64,000 nt of DNA from Symbiodinium natans (taxonomy: Eukaryota; Sar; Dinophyceae; Suessiales; Symbiodiniaceae), in the NCBI GenBank assembly GCA_905221605.1, contig CAJNDS010002780.1, positions 216,336-280,335 on the forward strand, given 5' to 3'. A program made the translations under genes and the position numbers. Every line of letters begins with the position of its first letter. Position 1 is the stretch's first letter. Positions 54,004 through 62,925 of the stretch are shown in pieces. The notes beneath the pieces were generated by a model that was not told the DNA's origin, did not search any database, and was given only the letters and a program-made list of their open reading frames with translations.

Positions 54004-54310
54004 ACCGATGCTGTCAAAGACGAGATTGGCAGGTTCTTGGCCGACGCGAGGGGAAGTTGCCTGGTCGCTGCTGTCAATGGACTCCTGAAGTACTTGAAGC
54101 CACATGGGCGGACATACGAGCAACAGATTGAATCCCAGTTCGTGGGCTGTCATCCGGAGAATGGGATGGCATCGGGCTAAGTGCCTCGCATGCGCACGAG
54201 CTGCTGGACGACCTGGTGGACATCGGCTGGGTGGAGGGCGACGTCCGACCTCTTTTGCGTCGAAGTGGATCCCCTCCAGGAATCCCGCATACGAGCATTC
54301 AACGAGTGTA
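54001..54310 (+). pseudogene. Coding fragment with one frame break, unrecognised
   Basis: From 54001 one frame reads VTDAVKDEIGRFLADARGSC, then LVAAVNGLLKYLKPHGRTYE and QQIESQFVGCHPENGMASG, to a TAA at 54178. The coding-like composition continues in another frame as SASHAHELLDDLVDIGWVEG. A one-base change near 54177 would explain the shift; an intron is less likely over so short a span. It begins at the end of a TTTAGGG array and ends at GGTTTCGGGTTTAGGG. No domain is recognised. Confidence 0.4.
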
Positions 54311-55523
54311 GGGTTTCGGGTTTAGGGTTGGGGGTTTGGGGCTCCTGGAGAGTGTTTGGGTTTAGGGTGTTAGGTGTTGAAGGTTTTGGCAAGTGGCTTG
54401 GGGGGGGTGGGGTGAGTGTTCCATTAGCACCTGGAAACGCCCGACACCAGCGCTTCACATTGGGTCTTTTGCTCTAAGGGTAGTTACATGTTTCCGCAGT
54501 GCCGGCCCTTATTCACCCAAGGCCCCATACTTCAGAACCCTTTAACGGAGGGTAAGGAAGCATATGAAGGGACCATGTAACTGCCCTAAACCCTAAACCC
54601 TAAACCCTAAACCCTAAACCCTAAACCATGAGTTGCTGGGAATTTTCGTTTTGCGGGGTGAGGCTTATTCGCTTTGAAGTTCAGTCAGGCCTTTGCGAAC
54701 TTAACCCTAAATCCTAAACCCTAAACCCTAAATCCTAAACCCTAAACCCTAAACCCTAAACCCTAAATCCTGAGCTCACAGCCCCCAAGGTCTAGCCCTC
54801 CCCGGAGGGTTTCGGGTTTAGGGCTCAGAGCGTTTAGAACCCTAAACCCCGAACCCGAAACCCTAAGCCCAAAACCGACAGCCATAAACCCTTAAACCCG
54901 GTAAACCCCGAGACCCTCAACCCTAAACCCCTGCACCCTAAGCCTCCTAAACTTCCTAAACCTCCTAAACCCTAACCCCTAAGCCCCAAAAATCTAAACC
55001 CTAAGCCCTAAATCCTAAACCCTAAACCCTAAACCCTAAATCTAGCCAGGTTTCGACCCATGTCAGAACTTCGTGCAAGCGGCCATGGAGAGAAGCTGCT
55101 GCAAGGAGGGGGTGGGTGTGAAGAGTTAAGAGCTCAGGGTTTAGGGTTCGGGGTTTAGGGATTGGGGTTTAGGGTGTGGGTTTAAGGTTTAGGGTTCTTT
55201 AAGAATTCACCAGCAAATGGAGACACCCGGACCCTACACCTTAAACCCTAACCCCCAAGAGAGGACCCTAAAAAACCCACCCCGAATACCGAGAAAACAC
55301 CCCAACCCCTAAGAAGTTCAATAAGGACCCTACAAAGGTCCCTGATTCATAAACCCCAACACCTCAGGGACTTGCAATTTGGTGAACCCTCAAACCCTAT
55401 ACTTTAAACCCCTTTCCCCTAACAATAACCCTCAACCCTCTAAGAAGAATTCAGCATACCCCAAACCCATACCCCTTAACCTATGAAAGTATACTATACA
55501 GGGAGTCTAAGGGAGGATTTTAC
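54311..55523. repeat. Telomere-like patches and spacers
   Basis: CCCTAAA arrays lie at about 54580-54627, 54700-54770 and 54995-55040. Degenerate units are at about 54835-54970. An exon-like frame FDPCQNFVQAAMERSCCKEG lies at about 55051-55110. Nothing else is recognised. Confidence 0.7.
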
Positions 55524-55553
55524 CATACCCCTTAATGTCTTTTAAGGGGTATG
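55524..55553. repeat. Perfect 12-bp hairpin
   Basis: CATACCCCTTAA at 55524-55535 and TTAAGGGGTATG at 55542-55553 pair exactly around a six-base loop TGTCTT. It may be part of a small inverted-repeat element; related ACCCATACCCCTTAA lies near 55465. Confidence 0.9.
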
Positions 55554-56074
55554 CCCTAGGGGCATGCTGAACCCTAAGCCCTAAACCCTGAACCCTAAAC
55601 CCTAAACCCTGACAATAACCCTCAACCCTCAACCCCAAAATGGAGCCGAACAATGTCGCTGAACTGAGGGCTCAGGATTTCGGGAGTCAGGGTTGTGGGG
55701 GTTCTACCCTGAACCCTAAATCCCTAAATCCCTAAACCCTAAACCCTAAACCCTAAACCCTAAACCCTGAACCCCTCAGGTGCATCTCTGTCACTTTGAG
55801 AACTTGGACCTCCCGCGGAAGCCCTTCGCCTCTGACTTCTGCTGTGTTTTTTTCTTGGGCTGGGGACCCTAAACCCTAAACCCTAAGGGTTGGGCTGCAA
55901 GGGCTTAACGTTCTTGATGGGTTAGAGTGTAGGGTTTGGCTTAGGGCTTTAGTGAATCAGGGCTGTGAACTACACCCAGAAAGCTGCTTTCACATTATTC
56001 CATGCAGGAGCCATACACAACAGTCACTTCATGTAATTGCCCGAAAAGATCCTAAGCCATCCTAAGCCCTTGTT
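55554..56074. repeat. Telomere-like patches and spacers
   Basis: CCCTAAA/CCCTGAA units lie at about 55570-55630 and 55710-55770. A frame VHLCHFENLDLPRKPFASDF at about 55778-55840 is exon-like but unrecognised. Confidence 0.65.
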
Positions 56075-56170
56075 AGAGGAGGGAGAGAGAGAGAGGGAGA
56101 GGGAGAGAGAGAGGGAGAGGGAGAGGGAGAGGGAGAGGGAGAGGGAGAGGGAGAGGGGGGGAGGGGGAGA
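56075..56170. repeat. GA-rich microsatellite
   Basis: GAGAGG and GGGAGA units in tandem. The open frame across it (Arg/Glu alternation) is not a gene. Confidence 0.95.
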
Positions 56171-57300
56171 GCACGAAAGGTTCCACGGAATCTTCTGCAT
56201 GGCTTCGCTCTACCACGTCCCTCGCGCCAGGCCCATTTTGGGGCCAGCGTTTTGTAGTTGTTAAGCCAGTCTTGGTTAAAGGGTTGGGGTGTTAATAGCC
56301 AAAACCCTAACCCCTAAACCCTAAACCCTAAACCCTAAACCCTAAACCCTAAACCCTAAACCCTAATTGAGGCTGAGCTTCGAGTCTTCCCAAGCCGCAT
56401 AGGGCCTAATATCCCGTGTATACCATAGGGGTTTAGGGTTTAGGGTTTAGGGTTTAGGGTTTAGGGTTTAGGAATAGTATTTCCTCAGGCTCCCTTTTAT
56501 ATTTATACTAAAATAACCCCCAAAACCCTATTCTAATTATTCAGCCCCTAAACCCTAAACCCTAGACCCTTCTTCAGGCCCGCATATTCCTGTAGGAGGG
56601 GCCAAGAAGCCAAGAAGGGGGAAGGGCCCCTAAGCTTTCCAAACCCCAGCGAACCCCAGGCGCCGCTCCTTCAACTTGCTAGGCTTGAACATTGAAACCC
56701 TAAACCCTAAACCCTAAACCCTAAACCCTAAACCCTAAACCACCGTTTGTCCGCAGGCTCGTGCCAAGCCTGCAGCACCTGGGCCTGTGTGAGAGTTCGG
56801 TCGTGTGTTGTGTCAGTTTCGGGTTCAAGGTCCACCCTAAATCGTGTACGTAGTAGCATCAGTAGGTAATGCGTATAACCCTTCCATAATTTAGAGGTTA
56901 ACCTGTTTTGGTTCAGGGTACTCAGCAACTAGGTGTAATGTTGCGCCTGCTTTAGTTGGGGGCCCCCTGTTTACGGTCATGTTGGCCGATCTTCGGGAGG
57001 CCTTGTCTGTTTGGGGGTGCAGAGTGGGGTCCGCATTAAGTCAAATCGTCCGGGCGCCGTAAGAAAATTTCGTGCGGTGCGCCTTTCAAATCAATTGCCG
57101 GGGATCGAAACTAATAGACTCCTCCCTACAAAAATCGTATAGCCCCGTGGACCGTATAAACAGGGCGAAAACCAGCTTCGACTTTTCTGGGGGGGGGGGG
57201 GGGGGGTGGCACACACTAAAGCACGCGCCACCTTGAAAAATATACAAGCTGATAAACGCCAAACCACACAAATCCTAAACCTCAAACCCTAAACTTGGGA
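56171..57300. repeat. Telomere-like patches, family 3 copy, spacers
   Basis: CCCTAAA arrays lie at about 56305-56368 and 56695-56740, and TTTAGGG at about 56430-56472. A family 3 copy is at about 56465-56545 (TTTATATTTATACTAAAATA, then CCCTATTCTAATTATT). A possible short exon ARAKPAAPGPV follows TCCGCAG at about 56755. An 18-G run is at 57189-57206. A minus-strand frame near 57086-57271 is unconvincing. Confidence 0.65.
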
Positions 57301-57390
57301 TGTGCTCCCCGAATACTAACTGTCCTGAATAGGGATGATCATAGGGAGTACTATAATCCCCATTAAGGACTGTTAGTATAAGGGGTAACA
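57301..57390. mobile_element. Family 7 TIR element, second copy
   Basis: The left TGTGCTCCCCGAATACTAAC, then TGTCCT, and right AGGACTGTTAGTATAAGGGG, then TAACA, are inverses with about four mismatches over 25 bases. The interior contains AGTACTATAATCCCCATT, as in the copy at 50170-50258. Confidence 0.75.
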
Positions 57391-57844
57391 GCCCAACCCT
57401 AAACCTCAGAAACCCTAAGTCCGGACACCCCAAGGCGTTCGAGGGCTTTTGGATCCCTAACTTGAATCCTACACCACCATCTATGGAGGTTTGGAGTTTA
57501 GGGTTTAGGGTTTTGGGGTTAGGGTTTAGGGTTTAGGGTGCCCTTGAACCGAGGGTTAAGGCTCCTTGTGAAGAGCATCGGAGAAATCGCAGGTTAGCAT
57601 AGCTCGCCAACCACCCCCTCCCTACCCCCATATGCCTGACACGTAACCTAAACCCCTCAACCAAACCACTACACCCAAGCTTAGGAGTCTCCCCTAAACC
57701 CTCAACCCTGAAACCCCCTATAGTTTTCAATATATCGAGGGGAGCGCTGCTACTACGAAAGGATGCCTGGGATTAGGGGCAGGGGAGCCACCTAGGCCCA
57801 AGTAGAAGGCAAGGGGAGTCCTTACTCTCGCTGCAACGTTCTCT
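57391..57844. other. Spacer with short telomere-like patch
   Basis: TTTAGGG units at about 57494-57540. A minus-strand frame at 57533-57730 begins in the repeat and is not supported. Confidence 0.6.
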
Positions 57845-57945
57845 TGGTAGCTGATTGGCTACACTTGCACCTTTCGGGTTACGAGAATCCCCTATGGAAC
57901 GGAAAGCGTACCCTTCTGTGGGGCCTATGAACTCAGCAACTAAGC
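57845..57945. mobile_element. Family 4 TIR element, third copy
   Basis: The left TTGGTAGCTGATTGGCTACA and right AACTCAGCAACTAAG are imperfect inverses. The core GAGAATCCCCTATGGAACGG matches the other copies. Confidence 0.65.
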
Positions 57946-58235
57946 TACAAAGCCCAAAACCCTAAACCCTAAACCCTAGACCCCAAACTAAGTTCTGAAG
58001 GACACGGCCCGAAACCCCCTGTGAGCTCCGAATGCCCAGACACTCTTCACACACGGCCTGCACCCCAAACCCTGAACCCTAAACGTTTTCAGAGAACAAC
58101 CCTAAAACCTAAACCTAAGCCCCAAACCATAAACCCTAAACCCTAATCCCCAAAACCAAACCATAAACCCTAAACCCTAACCCTACACCCCAAACCCTAA
58201 ACCCTAAACCCTCAACCCTAACCAGTTTGTGTTTC
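57946..58235. repeat. Degenerate CCCTAAA units
   Basis: Scattered CCCTAAA, CCCCAAA and CATAAACC units. There is no gene. Confidence 0.85.
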
Positions 58236-58295
58236 AAGAGTCGCGAGGAACCTGGCCCGCCACTTGGTCAAGGACCGGCGCGGCTGTGTGCTTCG
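58236..58295 (+). other. Exon-like fragment RVARNLARHLVKDRRG (copy 2)
   Basis: The twin of 43505-43575 (NLxRHLVKD). It lies about 4.4 kb downstream of the second methyltransferase-like fragment, paralleling the first pair. Confidence 0.4.
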
Positions 58296-58842
58296 GATTT
58301 CGGGCCTTGTCAAGCTTAGACCCTCATGGGTTTAGGGCTTTAGGGGGTTCAGGGTTTGGGGGTTCGGGCTTAGGGAAAAGGGTTTAGGGTTTAGGGCTTA
58401 GGGCTTTAGGGGGTTCAGGGTTTAGGGCTTAGGGTTTAGGGTTTAGGGTATACCTTAAACCCTGAAACCAGGAATTAGGTTCTTAGATGGTGGGACCCTG
58501 AGTCTGCTCGAACCCGAAACCCGAAACCCTAAACTACAGACCCTTCCTTGGAGGATGGTGTGCTGCTCCTGACTATCCCTCGTGGGCCGCCCTACCTGGA
58601 CCGTCAGGAGCCAGCGACTCTGGCAAACGGAGGTTTCGGGGCTTTGGGCATAGTGTTTTAGGGTGAGTAAGGGCTTAGGGCTTAGGGCTTCGGGCTTAGG
58701 GTTTAGGGTTTCGGGTTTCCGGTTCAGGGATTAAGGGTTTAGGGTTTACGGTGTGCTGGACTTGTAGGTCTTAGGGCCTCATGTTACTTTCAAATCGTGT
58801 TTGGAATCTTGCTGCAAGGGTTGGAACGTATTGTCTTAAAGT
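58296..58842. repeat. TTTAGGG-type patches and spacer
   Basis: Degenerate TTTAGGG and TTAGGGC units lie at about 58325-58450 and 58655-58755. No gene. Confidence 0.8.
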
Positions 58843-58849
58843 CTAGCAC

Positions 58850-59255
58850 TCACACACACGCTGACTTGTCTTGAGCTGATGAAAAGGACAGGTGACAGAC
58901 CAACATCCCAACAGACTCATGAACGAAGGTGAATGGTAATGTGGTTCCAAAGGCACACCAGACACCAGGAATGGCAGACCTGCAAACAGCATGAAGATGA
59001 TGCCTAAGGGTGCGGGTCCTGCCCTTGCTGTGCCAGACACTGGGAATGACACAGCACGAAAATGAGATGAACGTGAAAATGAGATGATGCTCCCCAAGCT
59101 ATCTTCGCGAGGATCCATGAGCGTGCGAGCAGGTACGTTTCCTGGGGAGGGTGGGGGAGCCTCGTTGGGTAGGGCTCCCCACCCTCCCCCCCTGCAAGTG
59201 GGTGTGAGCCCATGCTTGTATGCACAATGTACAACAGGATGCACACACACATGCC
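58850..59255. repeat. Long direct repeat, copy 1
   Basis: About 400 bases that recur at about 59755-60137 with roughly 90 percent identity by eye, sharing GACTTGTCTTGAGC, AGGACAGGTGACAGACCAAC and CTCCCCAAGCTATCTTCGCG. Ends contain CACACACA runs. Overlapping minus-strand frames (82-149 codons) contain hydrophobic stretches but no recognised domain. Confidence 0.8.
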
Positions 59256-59754
59256 CCAGGGGGCAATGAAAGACCATCATCGGGCGAGACAATGAAAATG
59301 CAAAGTCTTGAGGCTGAGCAGGCGAGATAGATCAGCACGTCAGCTTTACTTTACCAACAGTAGCGGCAGAGACATGTTTCCTGATGCGTATGCCCTACAC
59401 CTGACAACAAGGTAGATTATCAACGCCAACCAGGGAGAGATCAACAACACTCTACCAACACTAGCAGGGAGACCAACAGCTGCAAAACGCGTGCTTCACT
59501 CACCTGTAAACCTGAGTCGAGATGCCCGTTCACAGAGAAGCAAAAAACCATGCACTCCATACAAAGATCAGCAAAATGATGATCCCGATGACATGTCTGT
59601 GCTCGCACTCACTCATGCATGCCACAAAACCCACCGCAGATGATACCGACGAATGAAATTCTCAGTCAACAGAGCTCAGTCAATCCCGGATGCCCGGGTC
59701 GGTCCAACATGGACCCTGGGATCTGGCCCCCTGACGGGACAACACGCCAGAACC
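59256..59754 (-). other. DNA between the direct repeats, with a small membrane-segment frame
   Basis: No telomere-like units occur here. On the minus strand a 28-codon frame (59530-59616) reads MSECEHRHVIGIIILLIFVW, then SAWFFASL and a stop: a plausible single transmembrane helix. A CAGGTGAGTG donor-like site lies just beyond on the same strand. It could be an exon of a membrane protein or chance. If the flanking repeats are LTRs this would be the interior of a small element. Confidence 0.3.
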
Positions 59755-60137
59755 ATACACACGTCGACTTGTCTTGAGCGGATGAGAAGGACAGGTGACA
59801 GACCAACATCCCGACAGACTCAGGAATGAAGGTGAATGGCAATTGGTTCCAAAAGCATGCCAGACACCAGGAATACAGACAGCATGAAGATGATTCGTAA
59901 GGGTGCGGGTCCTGCCCTTGCTGTGCCAGATACTGGGAATGACACAGCACGAAAATGAGATGAACGTGACAATGAGATGATGCTCCCCAAGCTATCTTCG
60001 CGCGGATCCATGAGCGAGCGAGCAGGTACGTTTCCAAGGGAGGGGAGCTTCGTTGGATAGGGCTTCCCACCCTCCCCCCGCAAGTGGGTGTGAGCCCATG
60101 CTTGTATGTACAACAAGTTGCACACACACACACACAC
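59755..60137. repeat. Long direct repeat, copy 2
   Basis: The second copy of 58850-59255, starting GTCGACTTGTCTTGAGCGGA and ending in a CA dinucleotide run. It differs by small indels, including near GGAACCAATTGCCATT (inverse strand). Confidence 0.8.
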
Positions 60138-61248
60138 AGAGATCGAATCCGAAACCATGCTTGAAAAAGCTATTGTTTTGGGCTGGGTCTAGGGGGGCTT
60201 TGCGGCGACTGTGTCGCCTTATTAGGAACCCTAAATCCCTAAATCCCTAAACCCTAAACCCTAAACCCTAAATGGGTGGCTTGCATACGTATGGTCCAGC
60301 CCCGGCTGTTTCCGAAACACTTATGTCCCTGGGCCTCTATTGTCCAACCTGTACAGAAACCCTAGACCTGAAGCCTTCAACCCCCAACTAGCGCAAACAA
60401 ATCGTGAGCCAAAAGGGCGGCAAACAGATGCAGACCACATTCAAGCTGATCATGCACAACTTGCACATTAAACCTTACAAACCCGATCACGCAGTTGGCG
60501 CACTACTCCTTACCCGAAACCCTAAAAACACCCAACGCTAAAAGCCTTAAACCTTGGTGCTTTGTGGGCAGGGTGTAAGGCATGCCCTAAACCCTAAACC
60601 GTAAACTAATTTTCGGCATAGAGCTGTAAGGCGCAGCCCCGAAGGAACCGTACGCAAGCCTATGCACTGAGCCCGTCCTCCCCTCCACCCCCTTGTTTTC
60701 CTCCCACCCCCCTCACCACCCCACAAGGCACCAGAACAGGAGATGTGAACCTAAATTCCGAAAAAGGAAACGTTCCGGTTGAATCGTTTATTGGTACCCC
60801 AACCTGATATATTTCTAAGCCCTAAACCCTAAATCCGAAACCCCCTAACCTTAAACCCTAAGCCCTAAACCCTCAAGACAAAATAAATAATAAATAGAAA
60901 TTGTATGTGGTACCATTCTGAGTTTCCCAGGTTGTTTGTCTAAACAGCTGACAAGCAGAGTTTAAGTACATTCATCCACAGCACCCGGGAGGCAAAATGC
61001 TCAATTTACTTAAACCTCTGGGGTCTTCCGCCCAGAGAATGCCAGGAGGCCAGCCAGGGCCGGAAAGCAAACAAAAGCACATTAGGTTCTAAAACAGACA
61101 CTTTCGCTCAAAACTTATTGGCCCCCCCCTCCTCTTGCCCCCCTAACCTAATATCTAAAACAGAAACGTTTCGCTCAAAACTTTCGCTCAAAACTTATTG
61201 GGACCCAAACCCTATACAATTTCTATAAACCCTAAACCCTAAACAAAG
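60138..61248. other. Spacer with short telomere-like patches
   Basis: CCCTAAA units lie at about 60228-60270, 60585-60605, 60815-60880 and 61225-61246. CTTTCGCTCAAAACTTATTG repeats at about 61100 and 61181. No gene is recognised. Confidence 0.65.
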
Positions 61249-61502
61249 GATGGACGATGGCTGAACTTCATGGCGCCCGAAGATGTCATTGCCCGGGTCA
61301 GCTCGGTCACAGATCTCACGCTGATTCTTGGTAGCCCAGTGGCCCTAAACCCTAAACCCTAAACCCTAAACCCTAAACCCTAAACCCTAAACCCTAAACC
61401 CTTGTTCTGAATGTGGTTGCTGGGCTACCCAGGATGCATCTTGAGGAAGACTTCCAGATTTACAGTGGCAAGTGGATCCTGGGCATCGCGAAGAAGAAGT
61501 GA
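61249..61502 (+). CDS. 3' end of an unrecognised gene, split by a TIR-element intron
   Basis: Exon one starts after CAAAG|G at 61249 and reads DGRWLNFMAPEDVIARVSSV, then TDLTL. The proposed intron 61323-61432 starts GATTCTTGG, contains a family 1 element with about nine CCCTAAA units, and ends CCCAG before G. Exon two continues MHLEEDFQIYSGKWILGIAK, then KK and TGA. Joined, the frame is continuous with one GAT left. The peptide ending resembles the last strands of an enzyme domain (perhaps a methyltransferase), but I do not recognise it. Upstream exons were not found. A CCCTAAA patch ends just before exon one. Confidence 0.55.
61323..61432. mobile_element. Family 1 TIR element with CCCTAAA array, apparent GA-AG|G intron
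   Basis: The TIR at CTTGGTAGCCCAGTGG (from 61327) is the inverse of the right end TTGCTGGGCTACCCAG (to 61432) with few mismatches. GAT occurs on both sides (61323-61325 and 61433-61435). About nine CCCTAAA units replace most of the family interior. Confidence 0.8.
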
Positions 61503-62814
61503 TTTCTTTCTCTATGAGCTCTGATGAGCGCGGTACGATATACATTGCAACTGTTGCGCAAGAACAGTGTGGCGAGCTTTGTGCCTTATCCGACTGTGCG
61601 CTCGCTGCGCACTCGAATTCGTCTAGTGGCTGGTGATTGTGCTGTCCCTCAATCCGATTCTGCAAGCACGCGTTGTACAGCAGCACGCAAGCGATTTTTG
61701 ACGGCAGCCCTGGCGTTGCACAGCCATGCGCCCGGTCTGCAGTCATGTGGGCATGGCATGGAACAACTCCCCCCATGGCCCTTTTCAATTTTGACCAGCT
61801 GCAGTTGGCAGATGAGTTTGTGATGGAGCTAGTTGACTAGTTGCATGTGCAAGGCATCAGCCAGAAAGTGGTACCAGTGCCCGCTGAAAGACGCAAAGAA
61901 CGCTCCAGATCAAATGCCCAACTGGGCTGGGGCAGCCCGCCAGCCACAAACGAGGGGTGTGTCTGAAACTGCATGGATTGCGTGATGAGATCACGAAACC
62001 TTGCAGCGACCGCAGATTGGCAGACCGCTTCGCCGCAAAGAGGGTGGCTGGAGATGCCATCTGCTTGCTCGAAACGCTCAGATGATGTGGGAGAAAGAAG
62101 GAACTGAGATATCGAGTCGGATATACGGATTCTCCAAGTGTGTATTACAATCTCCGTTCTAGATATTCAAGTCCTATGTTATTTGAATATTCTCGTCACC
62201 TCATCTCTTCACTTTGTATCCTCAATCTCGGGATGGTGGGTTATTAGGGCTGCGGGCAGCCCTCAAGGCTATCTGGGGGGCCGACGCGCGAGCGCGGCGG
62301 TAACATGAGCTTCTCCGATCTTGATTTGAGGCGTGCCCTGCTCAATATGTAGCCGTGGGGTGTGCAAGATTCGCCCCAGCAATCGTCAACGTGCTGCTGA
62401 TGCGGGAGTTGCTACTCAAACTTTGATTCCTAATTGTCATAGATTCCTCAGCTATTACTTGGAATCGAGGTAGATATTTATAGTAGAAAGGCGTGCAACA
62501 TTTCAGGACGGACATCGATGTAGAGGCATTCAATGATTGGAAAATATATATGCTTTGCAACACGCAAAAAGAATATCACAATCGTAATAACGCTTGGAAT
62601 TATGATTTAGGCGCTTAAGGAAGAGTAATCTATGGTATAATTTCTCGAATTTATCTATTATGTATCAATATTTTTCTCTAAAATATTCTGATTATATATC
62701 CCTACAAAAGGCTACGGGCTCGACCCCTATTTTCGCTCTGCGGCCGCCCTGTCGGATGCCCCGCCTCCTCTTCCGGTCCATTTGGCTGCTTGTGAGGGCC
62801 TTGCAGGGGGATCC
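61503..62814. other. Downstream DNA without telomere-like repeats, AT-rich in the second half
   Basis: Overlapping open frames lie on both strands at 61387-61840 and a few at 61857-62884; none is recognised and they conflict. The sequence becomes AT-rich at about 62100-62230 and 62440-62700, resembling the block at 27980-28130 in composition. This may include the 3' UTR of the gene ending at 61502 and transposon remnants. Confidence 0.5.
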
Positions 62815-62912
62815 TGAAAATTCCGGGAATTTTAACACGTTTTGTCTAAAAATCCTGGGAATTTTGGGAATCACCCGGAGCTGAAAATTCCCGGAATTTT
62901 AGGAATTGTCCG
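62815..62912. repeat. Three 33-bp tandem units with palindromic core
   Basis: Units start near 62815, 62848 and 62881. Each holds an imperfect palindrome of the form AAAATTCCCGGAATTTT. It sits directly before the minisatellite. Confidence 0.85.
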
Positions 62913-62925
62913 GATTGAGGTTTGG

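Noticed and set aside
58843-59292. A 149-codon minus-strand gene in the direct repeat
   Set aside because: The second repeat copy does not keep the same frame throughout, and overlapping frames are equally long.
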